The position numbers and the translations under genes were made by a program. From Candidatus Parendomicrobium reticulitermitis (lineage in GTDB: Bacteria > Elusimicrobiota > Endomicrobiia > Endomicrobiales > Endomicrobiaceae), in NCBI GenBank assembly GCA_031287095.1, contig JAITTG010000022.1, positions 1 through 64,000 on the forward strand: DNA of 64,000 nucleotides, in the 5' to 3' direction. Position 1 is the stretch's first letter. Each line of letters starts with the position of its first letter. Below are positions 8,113-17,174 of this stretch, piece after piece. The notes under the pieces were generated by a model. That model made no database searches. It worked only from the letters and a program-made list of their open reading frames with translations, and was not told the origin of the DNA.

Positions 8113-9615
8113 ATGTTAGGAAATTTACATGTCGGTTTCTTTATCGGAGGTTTCATTGTCTATATCGGGATAATGATTCTTATCGGGTATCTTGCATCAA
8201 AAGGTAAATCTGACGGGAAAGATTATCTTACCGGCGGAGCAAAGTTGCCATTTTATCTGATTTTTGCCACTCTGGCGGCGACTTTTATCGGAACAGGTTC
8301 GGCAATCGGAGCAACGGCAAACGGCTTTAGAGCGGGCTGGTATGGTTCCGCTTATGGACTTGGCGCGGCGGCAGGTTTGTTTTTGCTCGCTTATTGCGTA
8401 ACAAAAGTAAAACCCCGTCAAAAAGGTTTTATCACTATGTGCGAAGAAGCGCAATTTTGTTTCGACGGCAGCAAGGAAATGAGAATTGTTATGAGTTTTA
8501 TGATGTTCTTTGTGGAAATTATATGGCTTGGAAATCACATGAACGGCGGAGCGACTTTTTTGGGCTATATCACAGGAATTGATTTACTCACTGCTAAAAT
8601 TTTGGTTGTATTGGGGTTTGGCATCTATGTTGTTATAGGCGGATACCTCGCAGTGGTGTGGACAGACCTCATACAGTTAAGCCTCATTTTAGTAGGCTTT
8701 ATCGTAATTGCTGTTGTCGCTATCCCCATTGCAGGCGGCTGGGACGCTATTAGCGCCACTTATATTGCCGCGGGCAAGGAAGGCGCTTTGAGCGTATACG
8801 GTATAAAAGACATTGGATTTTTCGGACTCTTTGCTTTGCTGTTTGGAATTTTTATTCCCGCGCTGGGAACTCCTACTTATCGTATGAGAGTTTATACGGC
8901 AAAAGACGAAAAAACCGGACTTAATGCTATCACCAGAACAGCCATTTTGCTTTTGCTCTTCTCTCTTTTACCGGCTTTAATCGGTATGGCGGCTTTCACA
9001 ATCGCCACGCAAAACGGAGCGGCGGCAATTTTGGCAAGACCAGACTTTGCTTTTGCTTATCTTGCCACTGTGGTATTAGGACCTGTGCTCGGACTATTTT
9101 TTATGATAGCCGGTCTTTCAGCCACTTTATCTTCGGGCGACTCGGATGCAATAGCCGGCGTAACAATCCTTATTCAAGACATTTACCCCGTATTTGCTAA
9201 AAAGGCTTTGCCTGAAAACAAGGTTAAGAAATGGTCAAGAGGGGCTATTGTCGTTACGCTTTTATGCGCTTTTGTATTGACGCTTTTCGCAAAAGACATT
9301 ATGAGCTATATATTAAATGTTCTCGGCTCTTTTGTTCCGGGCGTATCTGTGGCTATGTTCTTAGGCGTGGCGTGGAAGAGAGTTACTTGGCAGGGCGGAC
9401 TTGCGGCGATTTTCTCGGGAACGCTTTTTGGAGTGTTTTATCTGTTGGTTCCTCCATTTCAAGCCTATTTCAAAGCCATTTTCACCGCTCCAGCGATACC
9501 TGCCACAATAGTTTCTTTGGCTTTTGCAATCATAATTTCTTTAGCGACAAAGAAACCTGTTATGACAGAATCGGAAAAAATAGCGGCAGTAGAAGCGGCG
9601 AGAGTTTCATACTAA
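8113..9615 (+). CDS. Sodium:solute symporter (SSS family)
   Basis: Integral membrane Na+-coupled symporter, 500 residues from the ATG at 8113, which follows GGAGGG; an upstream ATG at 8080 is less likely. About 13 hydrophobic helices are visible. The SSS signature begins at YLTGGAKLPFYLI.ATLAATFIGTGS and continues with GLSATLSSGDSDAIAG in the middle helices. Substrates of this family include sugars, proline, pantothenate and other organic acids. Position after ridA and near a D-aminoacylase suggests an amino acid or acyl-amino acid, by inference only. Confidence 0.9.
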   Translation: MLGNLHVGFFIGGFIVYIGIMILIGYLASKGKSDGKDYLTGGAKLPFYLIFATLAATFIGTGSAIGATANGFRAGWYGSAYGLGAAAGLFLLAYCVTKVKPRQKGFITMCEEAQFCFDGSKEMRIVMSFMMFFVEIIWLGNHMNGGATFLGYITGIDLLTAKILVVLGFGIYVVIGGYLAVVWTDLIQLSLILVGFIVIAVVAIPIAGGWDAISATYIAAGKEGALSVYGIKDIGFFGLFALLFGIFIPALGTPTYRMRVYTAKDEKTGLNAITRTAILLLLFSLLPALIGMAAFTIATQNGAAAILARPDFAFAYLATVVLGPVLGLFFMIAGLSATLSSGDSDAIAGVTILIQDIYPVFAKKALPENKVKKWSRGAIVVTLLCAFVLTLFAKDIMSYILNVLGSFVPGVSVAMFLGVAWKRVTWQGGLAAIFSGTLFGVFYLLVPPFQAYFKAIFTAPAIPATIVSLAFAIIISLATKKPVMTESEKIAAVEAARVSY

Positions 9616-9630
9616 GTTATTAACGCAAAA

Positions 9631-9667
9631 CTCCCCCTTATTGCATTATCACAACAATAAGGGGGAG
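9631..9667. terminator. Stable hairpin between convergent genes
   Basis: 13-bp perfect stem CTCCCCCTTATTG/CAATAAGGGGGAG with an 11-base loop. The plus strand lacks a T-run, while the minus strand has TTTTGCGTT after the stem. It may serve both the symporter and the res gene. Confidence 0.7.
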
Positions 9668-9750
9668 ACGATTGACCGAAATGCTCCTTGATTAACTAAA
9701 CTTGTTTTGCTGTTGTTTGCGGGTCTTGCCCGCACGGACTAAAAACACTC

Positions 9751-12633
9751 TCACTCGGACAACCTTCTTAAATCTCTTTCAAACTCTCCTATATCTGTTA
9801 CCATTCTCCATTTGATATTATTTCCCATTTGTTCAAACAATTTTTCTTGAGCCTTTACCGCTATCATATCTGATAAGCGGGGATTATCGCTTTTGGTTTC
9901 AACTATTAAATTCAATTCTATTTTCTTTGATTTGTTTCTAATAGCGTAAACAAAATCCGGGCTTGTAGTCCCGCCCGTATAAGTAGGCGCTTTAATACTC
10001 CCCTTTGGCAATTTCCCATATACTATAACTTCGTCAGTAGGCTTCACTTTTAATACCTGCAATTCAATATCGCTGTCATAAGCGACAATCGCGTCAGTAT
10101 ATAGATATTTCTCTTTTTTGAGAAAATCCCCATTAACTTTTTTATTGCCTAAAAGTCCAATCTCAAACTCAGAAACTATACTGCCATCAGCGCAAATCAA
10201 ACTCGTTTTAGCATTATAATCAAGCTCTTGATATGTCCATAGTTGAGCAAAAATCTCTCTAAATTTTGTTTCAAACGCTTTTACAATATTTTCTATTGTA
10301 GTTGCATTAAAAAAGTCAGACGAGGTTTTAAGTTCTTCTCTGCTAAATATAATTGATTTATTTAGCAAAGAAATGGGTAAAGAAGTTCTTTTATTAAGCC
10401 TTTTTAAAAACTCGCCATAATGTAAAATTCCCAAAGAACTTTCAGAACTATTATAGCCTAAAGATTCGGCTACAGCCTCCCCGCTTTGCGTTTGAATTGT
10501 CTGCTCTCTTATTTCGGCGGCGGAAAGGACAAAAATGTCTTTTTGCTTTAAAACTCCGCGTATAGTTCTTTCCAGCAAATCTCCATCCAAAGTTTCAAAA
10601 TGCAATATATGCCTTTTGGTTACTTTTTTCCAAAGAGATTTTAGTTTCTCAAAATTTTCTTTATTAATATGCGCTTTTGGTCTTTTAGGCATATCTGCGC
10701 TCGTGATTTTGCCGTCTCTAAGTTTTATTTTGCTGTCTTCAGGCAAAAGAGAAAAAAGTTTTTCAGAATCTAATATCGCGTCATTTTCATCTATTATTTC
10801 CTCAAAAAGCAATTTGCCTTTACATCTAGCATGAGTATCCTCATATTTTGCTTTTGTCAATTGTTCTAAAATTTCATCGGTGATTTTACATTCCATGATT
10901 TTTGCGCCGTCTTCATTTATTTCCGCGCAAAGTTTTTGGGCAAAATCTTTTTCAGAATAATCAACGATATAAGACAATCTAAAATCCTCATTGCTGTTTT
11001 GGGAACTTACCCTTGTTCCGTTTTCGTCAAAAGGTAGCCTTAACCCTCTGCCCACTTCCTGCAATTTTCTAATTTCTGAACCTGAACTGCGGAGTTTACA
11101 AATCACAAAAACATTGGGATTGTCCCACCCCTCGCAAAGCGTCCATTTAGAAAAGAAAAACCTGCATATATTCCAAGCGCCTGTTTCATCTTTAAATTTT
11201 AAAGATTGTTCTTTGTCTCTCAATACTTTATTAACTTCGTCTGCAATCTCGTCATCTTTTGCATTGTCCTGCGCAAAGTATCCCGCTATGGTTTTGCTTA
11301 CATTAGCGAGAGAATATTTGAGAAAGTCTTTATATCCGCCGTCCGCTTTTTTTATTTCCGTTTTAAGTTGCTTTTTTAATATTTCTTCAAACATTATTCT
11401 CAACCAGCCTTTTTCTCCGTCTTGCCCTCCTCTAAAAGACGCGATACTATCAATAAAAAACAAAGAGTTCGTTTTAATTTTTGGCAAATTTGTGCCGGTA
11501 TTTTGTCTGTAAAAATTTTCTTTTTCTTTTTCAAAATGAGATTTAAGCGCTTGCTTTAAAAGAATTTCTTGATACGAAAATGAATACATTTTAGGGATTA
11601 AATCCATTCCTTTATGAAGTTCTAAATCGTTTGAAAGCGCGGCGGAATTTGCGCTGAGAATACTATCAATAGTTATACCGCCGCCAAATTCAGCGTCAAG
11701 CGCCGACAAATCCTGCCCGACGGCAATTTCAAATTCTTTATTAGAGCCGCTTTTTGTAAATATAATTTTTTTGCCTCTTTCTATTTCTTTGACTTTGTAT
11801 TTAACAAGAACGGCGCCGTCATGAGGCAAAATGGGATAAATAATATGAACGCCTTTGACTAATCCATCGTTAAAAGATTTGACGGCATTTAATTCATAGG
11901 CGGGCTTGCCGTCCTCATAATCTTTAACTGTCCGTTTATTGCTTCCAATGCCGATAGTTTTATCTGGAAAAGTCGCTCCAAAACGGATAATGGCTTGAGG
12001 GTTAAGTCCATCTGTTATATTTTTCCAAGCCATTCCATCTTTTTTAAATCTGTGCGGTTCGTCAATTATTACTATGGGCTTTGTATTTCTTAAACCTTCA
12101 ATCGGACAACTTATTGAGCCAAACAGAGTTGAATCATAATCGTTTGCGCTCATGGATTTGCTCGCAAGCATATCGTCGTTTAATAATAGAACGCTTATAT
12201 TTTTTATTTCCGCTCTTGAAGATTCGGCGTAAGAGCGCAAGGATTCGGGGATTTGTTTTCTGCGTCCTTTTTTGCTTGAAAAATCTCCCGCATTTATTAT
12301 GTTTAAACTGATAGTTTGATTATTAAATTCTTGGCGAAAATGTCTTTTCCATTCGTCTGAACCGATAGATATTTTTGTCCCCTCTTTAATAGCGAGGCTT
12401 GGAACAATAATTATAAATTTAAAAAATCCGAAATTTTGTTTTAATTGATGTATGAGGCGGGTATAGACATAGGTTTTGCCTGTTCCCGTTTCCATTTTTA
12501 TATCTATATTTTTGGGCTCATTCCATAACGGATTAGCGAACAGATTTTGATTGTCCGATATGTGATTTTTGTTAATTTTATCAATAACGCTATTTACAGC
12601 GTCTAATTGATATTGCAGTTTTTCTAATTTCAT
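9751..12633 (-). CDS. res: Type III restriction endonuclease subunit Res
   Basis: Restriction and translocation subunit of a type III R-M system, 960 residues. DEAD-like helicase motif I is METGTGKTYVYTRLI near residue 50, motif II is IIDEPHRF, and SF2 motif VI is in LQEVGRGLRLPFDENG. The C-terminal third contains the PD-(D/E)XK-like segment PDFVYAI...ELNLIVETKSD. The start chosen (12633) follows AAAGGA; a longer frame upstream reads only through the palindromic repeats between mod and res. The gene follows mod on the same strand and should form the Mod2Res complex. It appears intact. Confidence 0.92.
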   Translation of the reverse strand: MKLEKLQYQLDAVNSVIDKINKNHISDNQNLFANPLWNEPKNIDIKMETGTGKTYVYTRLIHQLKQNFGFFKFIIIVPSLAIKEGTKISIGSDEWKRHFRQEFNNQTISLNIINAGDFSSKKGRRKQIPESLRSYAESSRAEIKNISVLLLNDDMLASKSMSANDYDSTLFGSISCPIEGLRNTKPIVIIDEPHRFKKDGMAWKNITDGLNPQAIIRFGATFPDKTIGIGSNKRTVKDYEDGKPAYELNAVKSFNDGLVKGVHIIYPILPHDGAVLVKYKVKEIERGKKIIFTKSGSNKEFEIAVGQDLSALDAEFGGGITIDSILSANSAALSNDLELHKGMDLIPKMYSFSYQEILLKQALKSHFEKEKENFYRQNTGTNLPKIKTNSLFFIDSIASFRGGQDGEKGWLRIMFEEILKKQLKTEIKKADGGYKDFLKYSLANVSKTIAGYFAQDNAKDDEIADEVNKVLRDKEQSLKFKDETGAWNICRFFFSKWTLCEGWDNPNVFVICKLRSSGSEIRKLQEVGRGLRLPFDENGTRVSSQNSNEDFRLSYIVDYSEKDFAQKLCAEINEDGAKIMECKITDEILEQLTKAKYEDTHARCKGKLLFEEIIDENDAILDSEKLFSLLPEDSKIKLRDGKITSADMPKRPKAHINKENFEKLKSLWKKVTKRHILHFETLDGDLLERTIRGVLKQKDIFVLSAAEIREQTIQTQSGEAVAESLGYNSSESSLGILHYGEFLKRLNKRTSLPISLLNKSIIFSREELKTSSDFFNATTIENIVKAFETKFREIFAQLWTYQELDYNAKTSLICADGSIVSEFEIGLLGNKKVNGDFLKKEKYLYTDAIVAYDSDIELQVLKVKPTDEVIVYGKLPKGSIKAPTYTGGTTSPDFVYAIRNKSKKIELNLIVETKSDNPRLSDMIAVKAQEKLFEQMGNNIKWRMVTDIGEFERDLRRLSE

Positions 12634-12666
12634 TTTAAATTCCTTTAACGCGCTGTTTTTATTGTC

Positions 12667-12780
12667 GTCATTGCGGGCTTGACCCGCAATGACGGCATTA
12701 GTAGTCCGTAATGACGGCATTAGTAGCCCCCGCAATGACAGCGTTGGTAGTCCGTAATGACGGCATTAGTAGCTCGTAAT
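12667..12780. repeat. Family C palindrome plus tandem mini-repeats between mod and res
   Basis: A perfect palindrome GTCATTGCGGG/CCCGCAATGAC (12667-12693) is followed by three to four imperfect tandem units containing CGTAATGACGGCATTAGTAG up to about 12780. The array occupies nearly the whole 159-bp spacer between mod and res. Individual units are half-copies of the palindrome, so it probably grew by duplication of family C. Confidence 0.75.
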
Positions 12781-12792
12781 AATAACTCTCGT

Positions 12793-14739
12793 CTAATACC
12801 TTTCAATAATCGTCGGCGGACTATCAAGATTGGTTTTTATGTTTGTTTTTAGTTCTCTTAAAATCTCAAAACCGAAAGAATAAGGGTAGATTACTATTGT
12901 TGAAATTTGAATTTCGTTTTTGCCGATTTTATTTAACAAATTTTTCAACGCTTTTGTATTCCAGCCTTGATTGATTAAATATATAGTTTGGGATTCTTTG
13001 ACATATTTCGCTTGATAATCGCCAAATACGGCATTTTCAATTTCTGTATCAAATCTATAACCGTCGTCAATAAGCCAAGTGATAAGCAAAGTATCAAGCC
13101 CGCTTGTTTGCATTTCCTTGTTTTCAAAAGGTTTAATCATATCTTCGCCGATTAATTCTTTTTGAGGATTAAATTTAATGATTTTATCTATTGTTTCAAT
13201 AGGGGGATTTGCAAGGCGGTAATGTTTAAAACCAAAATCAAAGTCTTTTGAAAGCGTTCCCGCATTTTCTTTTTTGATTTTTTTAGCGGCTCTTTTTATG
13301 CGCTCACGGGCGATTTCATCAATAGTATTATATCCTGACTTTTTTGCCTCTGAATCAGGATTTGTAGGCTCGTCAATTTGAACCATAATAAATTTTCTGC
13401 TGCCGCCGTCTTCGGCATTTAATTGCATAACGGCATGGGCGGTTGTGGCTGAACCTGCGAAGAAATCCAAAATAATGGAGTCCTTATCGGAAACAATTTT
13501 GAGTAAGTATTTCAACAAGTTAATTGGTTTTGGAAAACTAAAAATAGATTCAAGTCCTAATTCAGATAGCGCTAATGTCCCTTCTGAATTTAAAAATTTT
13601 GTTAATGCCCTATAAGGAATAAATCTATCTCTCAATTCTCCATCATTGCCAACATACTGATATTGTTTTATGTAAATTTTCTCATCCTTGAAAACAATAT
13701 AATCGTTTTCAAGCCCCCACTTATATTTACTTTCACTCCAACGCCAAGTGTTAGGCGCGCCTTGACTGCCGCCTGCATAAACGATTTTTCCGTTAGAGGA
13801 TTTGATAGGATAATCTAACGATTGACTATAACTGCCTTTATAATCTAAATCTCTTAAGTAATATTTCCCTCTTTTAGATACATACTTATCTTCCAATTTA
13901 TATTTTGTATCGCATTCTACATCAACAATTTCTTTTTTGACATCAACAGACAATCTATTCTTGGAATAGGCAAGAATATAATCATATTCAATTGCTAGTT
14001 CTTTTGAATCATGTCCAGCCCCTGCCTTTTCTTGTCTTATCATACATGACATAAAATTCCCTTCCCCAAAAACATCGTCCATCAATAATTTCAAATTCGC
14101 TTGTTCATTATCGTCAATAGAAACAAAAATAACGCCGTTGTCTGAAAGGAGTTTTTGCGCTATTTTCAGTCTCGGATACATAAAGGCAAGCCAAGCGCTG
14201 TGAGAACTTTTGCCTTGTATGGATTTAAGCCTTAATACCGCGTCCGACGAATATCCCAAAGCGTTTTGTAAGTCTTCATCGCTAAACTCAAATTCATCTC
14301 TATAAACAAATTCTTTTCCCGTATTATACGGCGGATCAATATAAATTATTTTTATTTGATTTTGATAAGCGTTGACTAAATGCCGCAAAGCCTCAAGATT
14401 ATCGCCTGTGATAAAGATATTTCGGCTATTTGCATTTTCAGGCAGTTTGTTGTGAGAATTGTCTGGAACAATCATAGTTTCAGACGCTTTACCGACTTGC
14501 AAACGAGCATAATCTTTACCCACAAAATCTAACTTATACCCATCGCGTATCTCGGAGATATTATTTGTTTTAATTTCATCATCAAACTTATCTTTCTTAA
14601 AATTGCCATCCTTATCAAAAAATTCAGGCAGTCTTTCTATCAAATCGCTATTTGCTTTTTTATTTTCATTGGCTAAAATCCGTCCGCCAAGCCCGCCGCC
14701 CGCAATTTTCTTTTCTTTTACACTCTCATTATCCGCCAT
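12793..14739 (-). CDS. mod: Type III DNA methyltransferase subunit Mod
   Basis: Adenine-N6 DNA methyltransferase of the type III system, 648 residues. Class beta order is visible: catalytic motif IV IDPPYNTGKEF at about residue 133, a target-recognition region in the middle (around residues 240-390), then the SAM-binding motif I DFFAGSATTAHAVMQ. The chosen start follows GAGGAAAAA; an ATG 57 nt upstream is possible but has no such signal. It is the first gene of the mod-res operon and sits behind a leader with terminator and alternative stems at 14782-14899. Both subunits look intact. Confidence 0.94.
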   Translation of the reverse strand: MADNESVKEKKIAGGGLGGRILANENKKANSDLIERLPEFFDKDGNFKKDKFDDEIKTNNISEIRDGYKLDFVGKDYARLQVGKASETMIVPDNSHNKLPENANSRNIFITGDNLEALRHLVNAYQNQIKIIYIDPPYNTGKEFVYRDEFEFSDEDLQNALGYSSDAVLRLKSIQGKSSHSAWLAFMYPRLKIAQKLLSDNGVIFVSIDDNEQANLKLLMDDVFGEGNFMSCMIRQEKAGAGHDSKELAIEYDYILAYSKNRLSVDVKKEIVDVECDTKYKLEDKYVSKRGKYYLRDLDYKGSYSQSLDYPIKSSNGKIVYAGGSQGAPNTWRWSESKYKWGLENDYIVFKDEKIYIKQYQYVGNDGELRDRFIPYRALTKFLNSEGTLALSELGLESIFSFPKPINLLKYLLKIVSDKDSIILDFFAGSATTAHAVMQLNAEDGGSRKFIMVQIDEPTNPDSEAKKSGYNTIDEIARERIKRAAKKIKKENAGTLSKDFDFGFKHYRLANPPIETIDKIIKFNPQKELIGEDMIKPFENKEMQTSGLDTLLITWLIDDGYRFDTEIENAVFGDYQAKYVKESQTIYLINQGWNTKALKNLLNKIGKNEIQISTIVIYPYSFGFEILRELKTNIKTNLDSPPTIIERY

Positions 14740-14781
14740 TTTTTCCTCTTTTTTGTTTTTACTTTTTTGGCAGATAGGCAT

Positions 14782-14833
14782 AAAAAAAGCGACCATTATT
14801 TATACGAAACCAATCCCATAAATAAGGGTCGCC
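14782..14833 (-). terminator. Intrinsic terminator in the mod-res leader
   Basis: On the minus strand GGCGACCCTTATTTAT (14833-14818) pairs with ATAAATAATGGTCGC (14804-14790), with 14 pairs and one mismatch. Seven Ts follow (14788-14782), about 45 nt before the mod start codon. The left arm and the loop can instead pair with upstream sequence, giving an antiterminator-like alternative. Confidence 0.75.
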
Positions 14834-14931
14834 AAAGCGCCTATACTAAACAAAAGTATAGGCGCTCTTTTAAGGCGACTCTTTTTTGGGTTGGTTTCGG
14901 ACTTGCATTTCGGCAAATCGGAGAAGGGCAT
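14800..14931 (-). CDS. 43-residue hydrophobic peptide in the mod leader
   Basis: A reading frame of 43 codons starting MPFSDLPKCKSETNPKKS, basic in its first half and hydrophobic in its second (ILLFSIGALATLIYGIGFV), so it looks like a single-span membrane peptide. Its ATG follows GGAAGGTTA with good spacing. The frame runs through a nested triple stem and ends inside the terminator before mod. It could be a leader peptide, a type I-like toxic peptide, or a conserved repeat that happens to be open. I do not recognise a named family and cannot tell which is right. Confidence 0.5.
   Translation of the reverse strand: MPFSDLPKCKSETNPKKSRLKRAPILLFSIGALATLIYGIGFV
14805..14899 (-). promoter_or_regulatory. 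Nested triple-stem element, alternative to the terminator
   Basis: Three concentric inverted repeats lie on the minus strand. The outer one is CGAAACCAACCCA (14899-14887) with TGGGATTGGTTTCG (14818-14805). The middle one is GTCGCC (14879-14874) with GGCGAC (14833-14828). The inner one is AGCGCCTATACT (14866-14855) with AGTATAGGCGCT (14847-14836). Outer and middle right arms are the same bases that form the loop and left arm of the downstream terminator, so the two folds exclude each other. Confidence 0.7.
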
Positions 14932-15288
14932 TAACCTTCCACCAAAAAAATATTTAATTTATTAGATAGGGGCGAATGATTATTCGCCCGTCTTTTGTTT
15001 CTTTATTTTATTTCCTTTTAATGAGACGCGCTATAATGCGCCTCTATGATATTGGCTGATACAAGGAATGTATAGGTATTGTCATTGTGCGCTGTTGGAG
15101 CCGTGTCATTCTGCGCCCTGCGGCTTTGCGCAAGATAAACTCCGCCATAGAATCTATCAAACGCCGTTTTTCAAGCCTTTGTTGTTAAAGGGCTTGAAAT
15201 AGAATTTTATCCTATGGATTCTGCGACTTCGCGCAGAATGACAATGTCCGTCTATTGTTAGGTGTTGATTGCACAAGAGGTCTATTTC
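14932..15288. other. Intergenic stretch with two palindromes
   Basis: Contains the hairpin GGGCGAAT-GATT-ATTCGCCC (about 14970-14990), a GAGACGCGC/GCGCCTC partial palindrome (about 15022-15045), and a family D element (15105-15242) beginning GTCATTCTGCG and ending CGCAGAATGAC. No gene seen. Confidence 0.6.
15105..15242. repeat. Palindromic repeat family D, copy 1
   Basis: Ends GTCATTCTGCG and CGCAGAATGAC are perfect complements, and an inner pair (TCAAGCC/GGCTTGA) surrounds TTTGTTGTTAAA. Related copies are at 41686-41801 and 47285-47320. Confidence 0.7.
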
Positions 15289-15456
15289 ACTTCCGCAAAG
15301 CATTTTGAGCATATTTTGGCAAAATTTGTCTGCGCGTGTATAGCGGCGCTATCCAAGCAGACAAATTCTGTCAAAAAACGCCAAAAGGCAAAGCGACTTT
15401 CCAGTCGCACTTAACTTATAGCCAGCCGTGTGTAATCGCGGCTTCGCCGCACCTAT
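15289..15456 (+). repeat. 165-bp hairpin element (family A), copy 2
   Basis: Nearly the same as the copy at 26610-26775. It ends at GCGGCTTCGCCGCACCTAT, and its last base is part of the stop codon of the minus-strand ABC permease, so the element abuts or slightly replaces the 3' end of that gene. Confidence 0.85.
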
Positions 15457-16244
15457 TATTTCGGGATGCCGATTGAGAAAGTTTTTATTATGTTGCGGCG
15501 GTTTATTATGTAGAAAATTAAGATGGGGATTATTGAAAGAATTATTGCCGCAGATAAAATACCTATATTGCTTGCGGCGGAGCCGCCGATGCCCATTATA
15601 GACATTGGAATTGTTTTGTGTCCGCTTGCGCCTATTATTAGATTGGGCATTAAATAATCATTATATATCCAAATTACATTAAATAAAGCGGCTATTGATA
15701 CTGCGGGACGGATGATTGGAAAAACTATATTTGAAAAAATTTGTATGGGAGAACAACCGTCTAAAAGAGCGGCTTCTTCTATTTCTACGGGAATTTTTTT
15801 GATAAATGCTGAAAAAATTAAAATGCTCGTTCCCGCGCCAAACCCGAGATATAAAAGTATTATGCCTATAGGATTGTTTAAATGAGCGAGTTCCGCCGTT
15901 TTTGGCATAGTCCACATCAACGCGGCAAAAGGAACAAAAGCGCTGAAAACAAAACAATAATAGAAAAATTTGTTGAGTTTGTTTTTTACTCTTATTATCA
16001 TCCACGCCGTCATAGAACTAAAAAAAACTATTAATGCCGTCGAAAAAATTGTGATAAATACCGAGTATATGCAAGACTTTAAAAAGTCCGTATCAAAAAA
16101 AACTGCATAATAGTTGGACAAACGCGGCGAAGGAGTTTGCGTCGTTAAAGAATTAGATAAAACGACAAAAATCGGCGACAGAAAAATTGCGAGCATAAAA
16201 ATAAAAAGAACGACAAAAAAGAAACTTTTTATAATACTATTCAT
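15456..16244 (-). CDS. Sugar-type ABC transporter permease (MalG/UgpE type)
   Basis: Inner-membrane permease of a carbohydrate ABC importer, 262 residues with six predicted helices. The cytoplasmic EAA loop is EIEEAALLDGCSPIQIFSNI in the usual place. The start at 16244 follows GAGGGGG and overlaps the end of the partner permease by a few bases, so the two are coupled. A 165-bp repeat begins at its stop codon. No ATPase or binding protein gene is adjacent, so a MalK-type ATPase must be supplied from elsewhere. Confidence 0.9.
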   Translation of the reverse strand: MNSIIKSFFFVVLFIFMLAIFLSPIFVVLSNSLTTQTPSPRLSNYYAVFFDTDFLKSCIYSVFITIFSTALIVFFSSMTAWMIIRVKNKLNKFFYYCFVFSAFVPFAALMWTMPKTAELAHLNNPIGIILLYLGFGAGTSILIFSAFIKKIPVEIEEAALLDGCSPIQIFSNIVFPIIRPAVSIAALFNVIWIYNDYLMPNLIIGASGHKTIPMSIMGIGGSAASNIGILSAAIILSIIPILIFYIINRRNIIKTFSIGIPK

Positions 16245-17085
16245 CGGCAATCCCCCTCTTATCAACAGCCCTTATTATTATAAAAGATAAAATCGCCGCT
16301 ATGACAAAAAAGATCACAGTCTGAGCTCCCGCTTGACCTATGAGTTCTTGCTTTTTATAAAATGTGTTGAATATATTTAATGCGAGCATTTGAGGAAAAT
16401 CGGCGGCGCTTTGCGATAAAATAAGATTTTGTTCAAAAATTTTAAAAGCGTTAAATGCCGAAAGGAAAATACAAATTATGACAGACGGCATAAAAGAAGG
16501 GATTTTTATGCTTATTAAAATCCTAAAAGGAGAAGCGCCGTCTGTTCTTGCGGCTTCTAAAACTTCTTGCGAGACGGCGTTAAAAGAAGCCGTATAAATG
16601 AGAATCATATAGCCTATCAATTGCCAATTCATTATAAGAGACAATTGAAAAGAACTATATTCTGAAACGCCGGAAAGATTTAAAGCGAAAAGATTATTTA
16701 ATATAGACGAGAAAATTATTTGCCAAACATAACCCAAAACTATACCGCTCAAAATTGAGGGCATAAAGAAAGCGGATTTAAAGAATTTGGAACCTTTAAA
16801 TCCGCTCTTGAATATAAAAGCGATAACAAAAGAAATGATATTAACGCTTATCGCGCAAATGACCGCAAATTTAAGAGTCAAAAGCAAAGCGCCCATAAAC
16901 GGCGAATTCAAAGCGAAAATCTCAATGAAATTGTCTATGCCAGCCCATTGGAAATCTGTAAATGAATTGAAATGAACAAGAGATAAATATACGCTCATAC
17001 AAAAAGGTATTACAAAAGAAATCAAAAAAGCCGCAAAAACAAGCGCGGTAAATAGTAAGTAATATCTTTTTAAAAATCTTTGCAT
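16237..17085 (-). CDS. Sugar-type ABC transporter permease (MalF/UgpA type)
   Basis: 282-residue partner permease with six helices and an EAA loop EVLEAARTDGASPFRILISI. It is first in a two-gene unit with the MalG-type permease. The substrate is unknown: the CUT1 family takes up oligosaccharides, glycerol phosphate and polyols. The expected solute-binding lipoprotein is absent, and the next gene upstream is serA, with only about 90 bp of repeat-derived sequence between. Confidence 0.9.
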   Translation of the reverse strand: MQRFLKRYYLLFTALVFAAFLISFVIPFCMSVYLSLVHFNSFTDFQWAGIDNFIEIFALNSPFMGALLLTLKFAVICAISVNIISFVIAFIFKSGFKGSKFFKSAFFMPSILSGIVLGYVWQIIFSSILNNLFALNLSGVSEYSSFQLSLIMNWQLIGYMILIYTASFNAVSQEVLEAARTDGASPFRILISIKIPSFMPSVIICIFLSAFNAFKIFEQNLILSQSAADFPQMLALNIFNTFYKKQELIGQAGAQTVIFFVIAAILSFIIIRAVDKRGIADE

Positions 17086-17174
17086 GAAACCTCTATTAAA
17101 ATTGCAGCAACGATGCTGCCATTGCGCGCCCTGCGAGCTTTGCGCACAATGACAATCTTTACTTCGCTAATTAT

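Noticed and set aside
10991..11512. 173-codon plus-strand frame inside res
   Set aside because: It is antisense to conserved helicase and linker sequence and has no start signal.
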